Assembly: GCF_008831285.2 (NCBI RefSeq)
Contig: NC_045147.1
Coordinates: 62,001 to 126,000, forward strand
Direction: 5' to 3'
Length of the DNA stretch: 64,000 nucleotides
Source: Nymphaea colorata
Lineage: Eukaryota > Streptophyta > Magnoliopsida > Nymphaeales > Nymphaeaceae
A program made the position numbers and the translations under genes. The notes under the pieces are model-generated. The model did not search any database and was not told the origin of the DNA. It saw nothing but the letters and a program-made list of their open reading frames with translations. Position 1 is the stretch's first letter. Every line of letters starts with the position of its first letter. Below are positions 11,964 to 25,404 of the stretch, one piece after another.

Positions 11964-14100
11964 TGTGGGATCTAGTAAATTTGGAAGCATCAACAATGCA
12001 AAATGGCCTTTGGAAGCCGCAACGGTGCAAAATGGTCTTCGAGCTTCAAGCAAGCCTTGTAGATATTTGGGCAACTGTGGTCCGGAAATCACAGCCTCGT
12101 TGAGATATGAAAGGCATCTTACGCCCCACCACCTACCCGAATTCGGAAACTGAAACGAAGAAAAAGAAAACTATTAAAATAAATAAATAAACACTATCGG
12201 CACAATACCAGAATTATCAGCAGCAATTTCTTTAGGTTCTCCTTTATCGTCAGAATAACCACACGCCCTTTCCTTCCATGCCCATGTCAGGAACATGAAG
12301 ACGTGAGATCTTTTGGCGGGCTGAAGGAAGGTTGTTACGAAAACCTTCCATATACGATTAGACTTCCTTATAACGTAGTGAAACAAAATTTGCAGGCAAA
12401 AAGCATGGGAGGACTGGTAGAGCTCGTGAACAGGAGAAATTAGTTTAGGGTTTTCAAAGCTGCTGCTCCGTCTCCCTTTCTCTCTCTATAGCATCAACTA
12501 TCATGGTTGCTCTATTTTAAAAAATAGGTATCAGACGTTTCAAGCTGCTTCCTTACACAAAATTTGATGTGTCAGTAGGGTTAATGGGACAAAAATGCCC
12601 CTGTTTAAATAGAAAAATGAAATGTTTTATAAAGATAAAAAGGAAATCCAAAAAAGTAAAAAAACTCAAAAGAACATTTTTTTTTCAATAATTTACAAAA
12701 TGACTCAATATTTAAGAAGTTATCAAGTGTCAATTTTAAGTCTTAAAGAACCTTAGTCGTAGTGATGGTTCTTCACACTCACTAAAAAAATGAGTCCAAC
12801 AAGTTTCAATCAACTTTTATCATTCTATCTATAAAGGAGATCTGCTTTTAAAACAACTAAGTATGCAATTACAGGTGAGTGGGGTTTCCCACTACCCAGC
12901 AAAAGGCCGAAGCCTCCACCCAACCCCTTATCCTCTTAGGGTACATGGCCTACTTTCAATGTCTCCATCTTTTGCAGCACAGAGGGTTGATGCTATCAGG
13001 ATTCAAAATGAGAACCAGCCGCTTACTGACCCCCTTTCTATGTCTCCTTCATTGATGTTTAGATGGAAACGTCAGTAAAGTTGAATGTTTACTAACATAA
13101 CTTTTCCATGCATTAGTAAATACCTGTTTTTTTGCAGTGATAATGTAAAATTTGGGGTGTTAACAGATGTCCATGTTTGTCAATAAACCGGTGAAAGTTG
13201 TGCCTACTAGCAAAGTTAAGACACATCAAATTTAAAATAAGATGCCATATCATGAAGTAAAAACTTGATTTTAAAATCAAGCACGGGATGGTTAGATCAC
13301 GAAGTATGTGGACAAACCCTCTAGTACTTAAAAAATAAAAAATGCCCTAGTTTAAAAACTGGTTTAACATTTTAGGAGATACTTGTTCTGAAATTCTTGT
13401 TCAAAAGATTGTTCAAAATAAAAAGACGCCAGTCTACATTGTAAGAATTGTTTGTTGTAAGATTTGAATCATAACATTGTTCACAAAATGCGCTTAGTAG
13501 GACAAGTTTAATGAAAGATCTTTTAAAACCCTCATCATTTGATGTCAAAGCTTCATGGACTTCAAATTAAGTATCCTATAGAGTCATGCCTTTGTCATTT
13601 TGTATTTTTCTGGTATTATGATTTTCATAATTAGTAATATCAATCTCTCTAGGAGGAATTTCCTTTCATGTTTATAACATGAGCTTAGAGAAATTATTCT
13701 CGATTTCATAGGAAATGTCATAAAGGATTAGCCATGATCCTGATGCCTCGTGGTTGCTAGAGACTTCATGGTCTCTGTAAGAAACTTTAACCCAAACAAT
13801 CTTTGTTCTTCAGGCAAATATTTTTTTTTTTTCATTTTTTCTTGCTTTTGCTTTGATCTTTTCTTTTATTGGACACATGTTTTGAGCTCTTTGGTTTTTG
13901 TTTTGGTTTTCTTTTTATCATGCTAATTTTCACTATGAAGAAAATACCTCAACACCCCATAGGCTACTATGAACCTTCACAATTTTGGTGGTTGTGCATA
14001 GCCCTACCATGTGCAATGTCATGTATGTTGGCCTTTCTATTAAACCCATGTAGTGAGATTCAGACTCGTACCTCCCAGACTATGTGTACCTCCCAGACTA

Positions 14101-14227
14101 TGTGTTCTTAGGGTACTAGGTATAAAACACCCCAATGGCTTACTTACTCGAATTCATAAGGCTTTGTGTTTTTAGGGTACTAGGTATAAAGCACCCCAAT
14201 GACTTACTTACTCGAATTCATAAGGCC
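14101..14227. repeat. 64-base direct repeat, two copies
   Basis: TAGGGTACTAGGTATAAA and the following TACTTACTCGAATTCATAAG each occur twice at a 64-base offset. Just upstream, CCTCCCAGACTATGTGT is also duplicated at an 18-base step, so replication slippage acted twice here. Confidence 0.85.
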
Positions 14228-14789
14228 TTAGAAGACATGTCTAGATCGATGCTCATTGGTCACAAAACTACGCAGAATTGACTTAAATCAAGCTTTACAC
14301 CTACTTATTACACTTGAGTGACAAGCTAGAGCAACATCTATGTTTGCCATGTGCCGATCTCTCAACACTCATTTTGCCATATCTTACATGATCAGCTCGG
14401 ACTTGTCTGAAACATCATCACCGCATAAGTTCTATTAGGCTTTTTCACCCAACGGTCACCAAAGTTAGTAATGCTTTCCCAAACTTCGAGCCCATCGACT
14501 TCATTGAATTCATTCCCATAGATCATGTCATAGTCTTTTCAAGATTTTCACTTTGGAACTTTATCAGTCACAATTAAGAATCCTGCTTCTCTTGAAGAGA
14601 CATAAAAATGAGATTGATATGTTATCATTTAGGATACAAACTTTGGAAGTTTCAAAAATGCCTTTTCATCGAACGAAAGTTCAAACTTCAATTTTGTAAA
14701 TATTTTTGTGCTTTTACATGAATTCTATGTACTTTAGTAAGATACCTCTACGTTTTTTATGCAGGAATGTCAGTGTGCTTGTGTTATTG

Positions 14790-15030
14790 TATGCTTGCGC
14801 TTTAATACTTGTTTGCACAGAGATGCAAAATTTTTGCACCAAAGTTATGTGCTTGTATGTTTGTGTTCACTGAAGTGTGAAATTTTTGTAGTGAAGCACA
14901 TGTGCTTGTAAATGCTTGTGAATATTTATATGTACTTGTAGATGTTCTAGGCTGCTTATAATGCTTGCAATGCTTGTAATGTTTGCAGATGCATGTTGAG
15001 TACTTGTGAATGCTTGTGGGCAGGTTATGT
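14790..15030. repeat. Degenerate TGCTTGT-rich short repeats
   Basis: Units such as AATGCTTGTGAATG, AATGCTTGCAATGCTTGTAA and GTACTTGTAGATG recur with variable spacing. It looks like an eroded minisatellite. Confidence 0.5.
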
Positions 15031-15889
15031 TTCATGGAATTCAAAATTTTGTTGGATGAGCATGAGTTCTGGTGTTTAAAAGTTCTAAAAGGTCTTTTGG
15101 TCTTGACATATTGTTCAAAGTTTATAAAAACTTTGCCATTTTCTTTTAGAACTATCTGAAAACTTCCAAATTGCTTGTTTCAAAACTCTTTTAAACTTTG
15201 TGGCTCTTATTTCTTTTGAGTTCTTCGTGTTCTAATTAAAAGGAAAAGTTGCCCTAGTTTGAAGGCCACAAGAGGGATGTTGAAATCAAAGTGCGAGATA
15301 AGCAAGAGAGAAATAAGTTTGACTACCAAAGCATATTTTATTGAGAACAAACAGGAGTACATTGGAATTAAACATACAAATCCTTCAAATAAAGAGCATG
15401 TACAAGATCTAGCAATTCAACCCCATCGACATCAATTAACAAGTAGGAATTCCTTGGACGAACTTCTTTGATCATATATGCCCATCCCAATTCGGAGACC
15501 ATTTCCCTCCCAGATAGTGCTTTCACAAAGTGATGGACTTCAAAACCAACTCATTCATCTTTAACTTGCATGCTATGACCAATTTTGTGTAGTGTTGTGC
15601 CACCCTTTGCCGATACGCTCTTGTATGCTTTGCCACATGTAATATCCTTTCATCTAAGAAGTCTAACTGCAACATTCTCTACCTCTGATAGTGATCCATG
15701 GATAACTTGAGTAGAGATGAAAATTTCAAAGCAGGCTTTTGTTCATAATGGCAACACCATGTCAGTTCCATATATGAGTTTGGCAAGAGTAGTACTAGTG
15801 AGAGTTCTGATTGTGGTCCTATAGACCTATAGAGTATTGTGGATTTTCTGATACTAGTCATGACCAGTTACCACAATCCTTTCCAAAAT

Positions 15890-16897
15890 TTTGATCAGGA
15901 TTGATGTTTGATTTGGAACTTGGTGTAACATGTAAATAGCTGGTGGATTGACTTAGGTACTTTCATACATATTGTTAATGCTTTTTAGGATTTTCTAAGT
16001 AGAAGGGAACCAATAATGCATGAAAGGAGCTTCTTTTCAAGGAATAAGATGTGTTCACGTGTAAAGGCCATTGGGACAGACTTGATACTAATCTTATTTT
16101 GGATCATGGTGATATATTTTTTGTGTCATCATGTAGTAGAAATCTCATATTTGTATCATGATTAGACAAACTTGGGTTTTGTTTAAAGGTTGTAATTACT
16201 AAAATGTATATATCTGTAAAGACTTTGTTGAAGTTGGTTTTGCTTTTTTGTTTGATGGTTTGTATAAATTAAACACACTCAAAGAGTATTGGTTTTTGAA
16301 TTTGCATTGACTGGCAATAAACATGTCATCGTACACGATAACTCTTATATACTCTGGTATCATGACTAGGCCATATTTCTTAAAAGAGAATAAGGAGGCA
16401 TGTACATGAAGAGATTTTAACATCTCTAGACTTTACAGATAATGGTCTATGTCTTGATTGCATAAAAGTAAATCAAACCAACACATATAAAGAAGGTACT
16501 GAGAGAAGTAATAAGAGATTAGAGATAGTCCATATAGATGTTTGTAGACCTTACTCTATGTTATATAGGTAAAAAATATTTTGTCACCTTTATTGTTTAC
16601 TATTTGTGGCATGTATATCTCTACTTAACCTCTCAGAAATCTGACATATGTCAGGTTCTCAAAAAATTTAAGAAAGAAATAGAAAAAACGAATTGGTGAA
16701 GTCAACAAAAGTAGGTAGATCTGATAAGGGTAGTGAATATTATGGAGATTTACTGAGATAGGACAAATGTAAAGGTCATTAGCATGATTTCTAAAAGAAG
16801 ATGATATCATAACTCAACATACTATGTTGTTAGTGCCTACCATAATGGTATAGCAAAAAAAGAGAAATTGTATGCCTAAAGCTATGTTAAATTTCAC
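15890..16897 (+). pseudogene. Old Ty1/copia relic, protease to integrase part
   Basis: This stretch is collinear with 32925-33960 of the younger copia element. AGCTGGTGGATTGACTTAGG corresponds to the protease start (SWWID...), and GTAGAAGGGAACCAATAATG to the region after it. The GAG-pre-integrase part near 16420-16490 and the integrase core near 16500-16890 follow in order. Stops and indels are frequent in every frame, so no protein is made. The Trp codon of the protease start is kept here as TGG, whereas the younger copy has AGG. Similarity ends abruptly near 16897 and resumes near 19725. Confidence 0.75.
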
Positions 16898-17293
16898 CGA
16901 CAACCAGACCAATTGTAAATTGAAACTATGAAATCATAACGTCATGAGATCAGCCATATTAGAAGCTATCCTCTATGGTTCGATTTAGGCAAAAGTAGGG
17001 ATTTGACCCAGTTACATAGAGAAAGATAAATTTGTAGCTTCTCTTGGACTAAAATAAATATTTTAAAATCTGAAATGTTGATATTCCAAGTCCCTTTTGA
17101 CAAATTAAAATATAGGTATATATATATATAATCAGATTTTCAAGGCTTAATCATCCTGATTTTCAATTCTGAAATTGAGAGCTGTGAGCCACAAGATTTA
17201 ACGTGGAAACTACCTTATTTAAATTAGTTTAAGGATGTTCCTTTAACCTAATCTTGGAAGGAAGATAACTATTTTCATATGAAATGGTATATG

Positions 17294-17336
<43 letters not shown>

Positions 17337-19724
17337 TCATGAAAAACTATAGTTCAAGGGTGGGCTTTTTACATCCAAGGGGTTGGCGACATGGCTTCTA
17401 GCCTCCTTGACCTTCTTTCTCAAGAGAAATTACAGAAAATGATAAAATCATGAAAATGTAAGTTAAAAACAAATGAAATAAATAGATCCTCTCAAGCAAA
17501 TATTCGTTGTTGTGGCCATGTAAGGGTGGATAAATAGATGAATCCATCCCTAATAGGCTCTTAAGAAAGAATAAAATGCATGCATTGAAGCATATAAATT
17601 AAATTTTCTCTCTCTCATGTAGATTCTAACTCATTGTGGACTTCACTCATGGTTTTGAGTTAGAAATTTGGTTCAAGTCTGGCTGGCTGAAAAGAAATGG
17701 CCTTGGGCTTTTGTAAAATCATTTTATGTAAGTATTTCTTTGAAAAAATGGGAGATGCATGCAAGTGATGCATATTAACATGCACAAAGTCACGTTGGTT
17801 TCCTAGCTAGACATTCCCAGCTGAAAATTAAGATAAATAAAACCCCTCCCACAATAGCATCGTTCATTGAAGAAGTAAAATGACAGGTAAAATGTAGAAG
17901 AGAAACCCCTACATTGTTGGACATTCCTTGGAAGGGGAGAGCTGCGATGGCTTCCTAAAACCAATTATCCTAAGCAATAATTCAAAAGATTCAAGCTTAG
18001 CAAAATCAGAAGTAGGAGAAAATCTTCTATTGCTCTAATTGTATTCTAAGACCAAAACTCCTAAGCGACAGCCCAAGAGAATGGTCTAACTTAGCAAAAA
18101 TGATAGAAGGAAGCGTGGGAGAAATACCTCTTTGCTAGGGATGGCTGCTGCTGCTCCTTCTTCTTGGCTGTGATGGAGATGGAAGCACAAGGGGGAGAGA
18201 CGGAGAGAGCACTTATTAAAAAAATGCCCCCCTCTCATGTGCTTAGAAGGGGATTATATGGAGATTATTCCATCCCCTTTGTGCTGGTGTGTCAAGAAAT
18301 GTATGGGCTGAATTGGATGAAAGTTAGCATTCATTGAGTGCATGCCTATATTCAAGTCATGCAGCCAATAAAATTTTAAGAAAGATCACTCTATTGCCTA
18401 CACTAAATAGGGTTTTTAAAACCTTTTTTTTTTTTTACTAGGAGAGAGAGAGAACTTTTCCTTCTATTTATTTCTCTCTTTAAAAAAATGAAAAGAAATC
18501 ATCCCCCCTTAGGGGACACTATTTTGAGCTGGTCCAGCAATCATGATTTTTCTTAGGTGGAAAACCACATATTTAAAGATTTTTACATGGCTGATGTGGC
18601 TTCCACGTCATCTAGCTTCACTGCTTGGCCAATGATAGAGAGTTTTCTTTCTCTCTTAGTGGTCAATCCAACAAGTTTGGATTGATGATCAGAAAGGAAG
18701 ATTATGAGTTCAATTACATAATTGATTTGTATAAAAACCTAATTTAGGATTTTATCGATTGAATTGGACTGATAAGGGTAATTTTGTAACAAAATTGAAT
18801 TGACTGGATGGTTTGACTAGGGTCAACATCCCATTCATGGTTTGACTTTGACTAATTTGATGAGTCTGATAGCATTTGATACTAAGTGAACATTTAATTA
18901 TGTTTTAACCAAGTCTAATATGAAATTAACTTCGGGTGAGTTTGGTCAAAGTGTTGTTGATTCAATCAAGGGCCGATTCTGTCCAATGATTGGTTAGTCA
19001 GTAGGTACAAACCTGACCTATTTTGAGTGGGCTTGTGTTTGACTCCGCCCAATAGATGAGGCACCACATCTGGGTGAGCCTGGTTCAAACTCAGCTGCAA
19101 TTAAGTAGGTTTGAGACAAACCTATTAGGACATGCATAAAGGGGCAAATGCGTGTTGGCCTCTTTAAAGCTTGTCTCCTCGTTTACTAAAAGGAGATTTT
19201 CTTTTGGTCATTTTAATCATCTCCTTTTTCCTTTTATATTCTTTTTTTTCCTTTTTAGACTTTTTAATTATATTTTTATAGGTCAAAAGGAATATTTTTA
19301 ATGAAATAGGGATGTGCACCCCACCTTGGGTGGGCCCTTGCCCACGCAGACTAGCAGGAGCAACACACATCGGTCTCACTTGGTGTATTGGATCTTAACC
19401 AAGTCCAGATTTGATTTTAAATCTGAATTTGGATTCTAAATGATAATTATAATTGGATTTGGGTTAAAACCCTAATTTGGATCCAGTATTGCATATTGAA
19501 TTTGGATGTAGTTTAGTAATTCTGCATTGGGATTTGTGCACAAATTAAATTCATGATTTAAAGTTAAATTGGATTTGGGGTTTAAAATTCACTTTGAAAT
19601 TGAAGTTTTTCACAATTATTTTTGTGCAATTCTCTTCAAAATTTGGAATTGTTTTAGCAACTGAATGAAAAAATTTGGGGTGTTAATAAACAACTTCAAA
19701 GGTTTTTTGAGAACAATACATATC
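16898..19724. other. About 2.8 kb of foreign DNA splitting the copia relic
   Basis: Similarity to copia stops at about 16897 and resumes at about 19725 in reverse transcriptase; the intervening DNA matches neither. It holds a compound (TA)n(CA)n microsatellite (17287-17336), an A-rich and a GA-rich patch near 18420-18490, and AATTTGGGGTGTTAA at its right end (19672-19686), a motif also seen at 13150. An inserted LTR-type element or solo LTR is possible, but I found no matching left end and no target duplication. Part of the missing copia sequence (about 1.1 kb) must also have been lost. Confidence 0.45.
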
Positions 19725-21056
19725 ATTTAGTTTACAATCTTAATAAGTGAATTTTGGACTTAAACAAACCTCCTAACAATGGTATATCAAGTTTTCCAAA
19801 GTTATGGTGAATTTTGGGTTTGTTTAAAACGTTATTGATCAATGTATATACCTTATGAATAGTTGAAGCAAGTTCATAATTTTGATATTATATATTGATG
19901 ATATTCTACTTGCAACTAATGATATACAAATATTAACTAAAACCAAGTAATTTCTTGCATCGCATTTTGAAATGAAAGATATGAACGAGGCATGTTTGTC
20001 TTCAGCATTGAGATCCATAACAAAAGTAAGGAAATTTAAACCTCTCTCAAACCACGTACATCAATAAAGTCTTAAGAGATATGAGATGGAGAATTGTTGT
20101 CCTACTTCAACTCCTACAGCTAAATGGGATAAAGTGAGCCTAAATGATTGTCCACGTGATTAATATGAAAAGACACATAGTAGTAACATTTCATATACAT
20201 CAGCAGTTGGTAACCTATAGTATGTGCACACTTGCATTAGGCCGGATATTTCCCTTGCTATCAAAGTGCTTGGAAGATTTTAACCTAGACATGATGCATT
20301 GGAAGGCTGTAAAGAAAAACATGTGATATCTGCAAGGCACAAAAGACTACACATCGACATATAACATGATGAACTACCTTGAAGTAGTTGGTTCATCAGA
20401 TGCTGACTTAGGAGGATGTATCAATAGTATGAAATCTATTAGATAATGTGTCTTCTTTTTAGCTAGAGGTGTCATCTCATGAAGTAGCAAGAAGCAAAAC
20501 CTTACTGCTTCTCATACAATAGAAGCAAAAGTTTATTGCATTACATGAGACTACATCATAGACAATATGGATAAAGAATTTTATTTTCAACTCAAGGTAA
20601 TGGAATCTATTGAATGACTACTTAAAGCTTACTATGACACTGAAGCTACAGCGTCTTTGTCTAATAACCTCAAGAGTACAACCTCCTATAAGCACATGGA
20701 ATTCAGATACTTTGTTATTAAGGAGATGACAAATAATCATCTAGTGTGGATTCAGTGCATCAATATTAAAGGTATAGTGGTAGATCCTTCTACTAAAGTG
20801 CCAACGTCTAGATTATGTTAGGAACTTATAATGAGGATGGGTTTGTTCAATTTGATATAAACACACCACATATAATACAGTGATTACGTATAGTTTGATG
20901 ATTCTCATAATGTTTGATTGTTTGTTTTACTTAAATCTTCCCTATTTTATTGTTTGAAAATATAAAACAATTACCTTAAGACCACAGAATGAATCTCAAG
21001 GCCAATCCATTCATAAAGTACTTACCTACTCATATGAATCAGGACTAGAGGGATAT
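19725..21056 (+). pseudogene. Old Ty1/copia relic, reverse transcriptase to RNase H part
   Basis: Collinear with 35030-36356 of the younger element. The RT active-site region reads as TATATTGATGATATTCTA (YIDDIL) near 19895. The conserved block AAGAGATATGAGATGGAGAA lies near 20073, the RNase H region near 20395-20560, and the last pol codons followed by TTTGATATAAACACACCAC near 20850. A polypurine tract, GACTAGAGGGATAT, closes the internal domain at about 21043-21056. Many stops and indels are present. It keeps GATATCTGCAAGG near 20325, which the younger copy has lost in an 8-base deletion. Confidence 0.8.
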
Positions 21057-21385
21057 TGTTGGGCCGTGTTGGATCCAGACCTATCATTATAGTCATGCAT
21101 CGATAAGAATGAAAAGTTAGAACCGACAAACTGGTGTCATATACAAACCACAGTGTCTCATAATAAGAGGGATACATTACATATTCTACTGGCGTAGCCA
21201 GCATATCACGTACCCTCATCGTGCAAGAAGATGGATTTGAAGAGAAGCCCAGCTCCTCCTTCCACTGTTGTAGACTAAGCAGGGAACCTTGAGTGATAAC
21301 TATGAATGGTGTCCTTAACAGCTCAATGGATTTAGGAACGGCTCCAAAACTGTTGCAGTAGACTCATTAAATCTAATGGTTTTAG
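21057..21385 (+). repeat. Probable 3' LTR remnant of the old copia relic
   Basis: TGTTGGGCCGTGTTGGATCC follows the polypurine tract directly, exactly as TGTTGGGATTTCC follows it at 36357 in the younger element. The rest has diverged beyond easy alignment and the right limit is a guess. The matching 5' LTR was not found. Confidence 0.5.
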
Positions 21386-21387
21386 TA

Positions 21388-21765
21388 TTGCAGGAACTAT
21401 GGATGTCAGTAAATCCAATTTGGGTTTATCCCACCAAACTGCTTCGAAAAATAGGATGTGGAAAAAAAATTAAGCACCTGATTAAAAAAACTGATTGGAT
21501 TTGGATATAAGTAGATATCCAACCAGATTCAAATTGGATTAGTTCTAAAAATTTCCTATATGTATTATTCATACATTTTGAAAGTGGTTCTTGACATATC
21601 ATGAAGCAGTTCGGACTCGGTTTAAAAGTCAAATTCTGATGTAGAAATCATATTTAAGTTGGATTCATATTATGATTTTCGATCCAAATATGATATAGGT
21701 ATTTGTCTTCATTTGTATGTGAATCTGAATATGTGAACATTTAAAAAGACTATATAATTATCTTT
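21388..21765. mobile_element. Decayed element of the GGATTCGG (hAT A) family
   Basis: The left end TATGGATGTCAGTAAATCC resembles the TAGGGATGTCAAT ends at 11512 and 41650. The interior has the same ATTGGATTTGGATATAAGT and GGATTCATATTATG style of units. The right end and target duplication are not clear. Confidence 0.45.
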
Positions 21766-22538
21766 ACCCCTCTTGTGTATAAAAAATTACCATTGAAACT
21801 TAAATTATTTCTGATTGTTTTTTTTTATCAATATATTGTTGGAAAGAGGGTTGTCTTGGATAACCCTGATTCGCGTTGGCCAGCCTTTTAAGGATGCCAT
21901 ATCAGCCCCCTTATTTTTTGGCAGCTCGTAATTGATACTATGGAAACTATATGAAGTGAGGACAATTTTGCAAGATAGTCAATGAAGACCAAAAAAATTT
22001 GGCCAAAAAAACTAGGAAAATCTATATATATATATATATATATATATATGGTAATGTGATGATATTGTCTTTACATAATTATTTGCAATCTTATATGCAT
22101 GGTGATGTCTAGTATATGAATTTATCACTTCTTAAATATTGTCCAATCTTCCCGTGGTGCATTTTTATGTAAATTAGTCTTCAACATCCAAAATATCGTC
22201 ATATCGCTTCTTTTATAGATACAATCTCACATTTTCCTAGACATAATATTGCAATACTTTCTGTGGCATTATATAAATTTTATTGAAAAATATGTTTTAG
22301 AAAAGAAAGAAAAGATCTCCCAGATGACCCATACATATAGCGCAAAAAGATCATAAGGATATATCGAGGCTCGTTTGATGAGAGAGAAAGCGAGAGATAG
22401 AAGCTTATGTCATGTCACATGTCATCCCTGTTCTGTACGAAAACTAACAGCACATCAACAGAAATAGTAGCAGTAAGCCTTTACGCTGCGTTGCAGTTGA
22501 TTATGCTTGTCACTAGTAGTGGTGCCACACATGGTCTT

Positions 22539-22540
<2 letters not shown>

Positions 22541-22609
<69 letters not shown>
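22541..22609. repeat. Compound (GA)n(TA)n microsatellite
   Basis: About 20 GA units followed by about 14 TA units. Confidence 0.95.
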
Positions 22610-22615
<6 letters not shown>

Positions 22616-23087
22616 ATACCTAAGGAAAGGAAGAACATATCTATAACAGTTAGATGTATATGCGGAAAAAAACAGGGTATTAACTAGATCACGTAACTTT
22701 GAAGGTGTCATGTTTTTTTTCAACCGGAGCATGCCCTTGGCCAGCATACCCCCATTCTTATTGTGATTGTCATTTTTGTTGCCTTTGTATAAAATATAAT
22801 ATAGTGGTGAATCCAAATTTCGGATCGGACCTGCAGTGGCAGTATTTTCTGCTCGGTTGCACAATTATTTCCTTCGCGTAAGAGAGAGAGTGACTCATTT
22901 TGTTTTTCTAAATCTCACAAAAAAATTGTATTTCTGGTAAGATCTGAATTAAACAGATGTACAGGTTTCCCTGAAGAGGTTCTATTGAGAGAGGAGGTAG
23001 TTTGCAAAGCATGTACATGAGCCATTGGAATTCATTTTTGCGAGATTCAGTAAAACCTCACTGGTTTCAAAACAATGAAAATGATGT

Positions 23088-23122
<35 letters not shown>

Positions 23123-24149
23123 TTGTCTTTTCTTCATCTTTTGTCCTTCCCCCCACCTGACTGCTTCTTGGGGTCATGTCTGGAGGCCGTGGCTCATTTC
23201 AGCTTGGTGGCACATTTGGGTGGAGCGCAACAACAGGGTCTTCAGGAGCACCTTCTCTTCACCAGATTCTGTGGCTCGTCTTGTGCAAGGGGATATCCAG
23301 TTCGCCATTCGGATAAAGCGCCGCCGCCTGACTGCGGGTGGGTGACTGTGCCGTTTCGTCTTTCTTCTTCTCTCTTATTTTTCTGTGCATTGTATTGTTT
23401 ATTTGTTTCTCCTGCTTGCGTAATTTTGTTCTTTGCGGATTGTTTTTATATTTAGGGGACCTCTTGTCCCCAAATTTTGTTATATATTTCCATTTTATCG
23501 ACTCTCTCTCTCTCTCTCTCTCTCTCCCCCCCCTCTAAAACAATTGGATTTACTGCGTATTAAAGTTTTTCTTTTCTTTTCTTTTTTTTTTTTGTCTACA
23601 ACTCCATTTACTGCATATTGTATTCAAGCAAGACAAGAAATGTGTTATTAGATAGTCTAATTTTCAAAAGAAAAAAAGACAAAATTTGTAGAAAATGACG
23701 GTTCCTTCTTCATTTAGATGTTGCATTTGAATCTCCATTGTTACACCCTGAAAATTTAACCCCAATTTTTTTTCTTAAATGATGAGATGATGCTTATCAT
23801 TCATGCATGTCGATTGGCTAGGTACACTCGCTCAACTATATTACAATTTCATTAAATGAACACTACACCTACTTAATTGGCATACGTTTGACCAGTCCCA
23901 TCACATGATTAATATAAATAATTTGGTTGCATATTTTTGGCAATAATGGTTCTGAAAACATTTCACTAAAATGGGAAATCTAAAGGTCAATGCAATAATT
24001 CTTAAGTATTTATCACTAGAGATGCCCAAAACAGGTACGTTTACAAAAAAGGGGATCTGAGTTACTTTGGACTAGACAATGAGCCATTTACAAGTGTATA
24101 AATTTAAACAACAAAGCAAAATGTGTAAGAATGTATGTGTGTGTGGGCC

Positions 24150-24345
24150 TCAGGTCTCCAAACCACTCATCTAGATCATTCGCTCGTTCCTAGCGATGTA
24201 TCACGAGTCAAGCCAACTCGGGCTCAACTAAAACAATGCATGTGTATGCTTGACTCGAGCTTTGACTCGTTTAACAAAGGAGTCGAACTCGAGCTTGAGT
24301 TGAAATTTGAGTTATAAAGGGTCAAGTTTGAGTTAAACATGCTTG
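24150..24345. repeat. GACTCGAG-rich repeat fragment
   Basis: Units such as GACTCGAGCTTTGACTCG, GTCGAACTCGAGCTTGAG and AAGTTTGAGTTAAACATG recur. The pattern resembles the subterminal DNA of element B (28969-29140 and 37385-37567), so this is probably a diverged relative. No termini were found. Confidence 0.45.
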
Positions 24346-25404
24346 ACTAATTCAAAGGGGACTCAGCTCGTGCTTTTCCTGTTTGTTAATGTTTATGGGC
24401 ATGTCCATAGTTTTCACGAATTTGAAAAGAAAGAGGAGTGTGGTATAAATTTGTAGACTTGGGAGAGTTAAGTATAAAATTTGTATTTAAATTTACATTT
24501 TTCTCTTGTATATGTGGATCAGCACGTGATGGCACATGCAAAGACACGTCTAGACATTCTACTAAATAGGCAGCCTCTTTCTTTTCATGGTGAGCAGAAT
24601 ATTAATATAGTTTGTTCTATTTAATGTTCTTAAATTTCTAATTGACAATTCGATTTGTGAATTTGAATAAGGATAGCAGATCTTGTATAATTAGAATAGT
24701 TATGTTGATTTGTAAATAACTAGGAAGTCAGATTTTGAAATCTTCCTCTGATTTAATAGAACGTCCTATTCTACTCGTTTATAATTGGGACTATTGAGGA
24801 AGAGCAGTTAAAGAATTTTGTAGGTTCTTGTTGATTTATTCGAATGGATTATTTAATTGGGCAGATTTAGTATAATTATATCTATTAATTGTTTGTGAAA
24901 TTGTTAAAACTATATGTTTGACTTTTCGTGACTCAATCATTTATAGTTGTGACGTTTAGAAATTGGAGATATACTGATGATATGTCTCTCAACACTTCTT
25001 TGGAAGCTAGAAATTAGAGACGTATACTTTTAACATTCCTTAGAGGCTAGGACCAAGGGGCAAATGAATGTTATCCCTCTCAACACTTCCATAATGGCTC
25101 ACTGTTAACGTAGTCCCTGCGATGGAACGTAACACGAGCAGATCTGCTTCCCGTCCTTCTTCTCCATTTCGGCCTGCACTCTTCAGAAGGAAGCCCGCAG
25201 GCAGTGGCTAAGGGAGTAAGGGTCTGGCAGATGTCTTTAGGAAGAAAAGAATGCGACTTGGGCACGACCACAAATACTCTAGTTTTCCGAAGGATAAGCT
25301 CTAAAACGTTATCTTTATGAAATAAATTGCATTCTACACGATGTGGTTGTAATGGTACAACTAATTGGGCTTCTAGCAACCATGGACGTCGATAAGGAGT
25401 GCGA

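Larger units (their letters stand above)
11972..15889. other. Intergenic DNA, retroelement-like debris
   Basis: No gene recognised. It contains a 64-base tandem duplication (14101-14227) and a field of degenerate TGCTTGT units (14790-15030). A motif AATTTGGGGTGTTAA at about 13150-13164 recurs at 19672-19686 within a similar 35-base context, so both may be ends of the same LTR-like repeat. The open frames near 12863-13078, 13869-14111 and 15259-15861 could not be assigned. Confidence 0.35.
21766..25404. other. Intergenic DNA
   Basis: No gene recognised. Microsatellites lie at about 22023-22050 (TA), 22541-22609 (GA then TA), 23091-23119 (CT) and 23501-23526 (CT). An LTR-like start, TGTTACACCCTGAAAATTT, occurs at 23741 without an identified partner. 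The part next to 25405 is the 3' flank of the subtilase gene. The minus-strand open frame at 25080-25379 has no recognised relatives. Confidence 0.4.

Noticed and set aside
12863-13078. Possible SINE with a box-B-like segment (minus strand near 12995-13020)
   Set aside because: The reverse strand reads GGTTCTCATTTTGAATCC, only loosely like GGTTCGAATCC. No box A, tail or target duplication was found.
23741-23775. LTR-like start TGTTACACCCTGAAAATTT
   Set aside because: Resembles common plant LTR starts, but no matching second LTR, primer site or coding region was found nearby.
25080-25379. 99-codon minus-strand frame just downstream of the subtilase
   Set aside because: No recognisable domain; it lies in the expected 3' flank and has no promoter-like or splice features.
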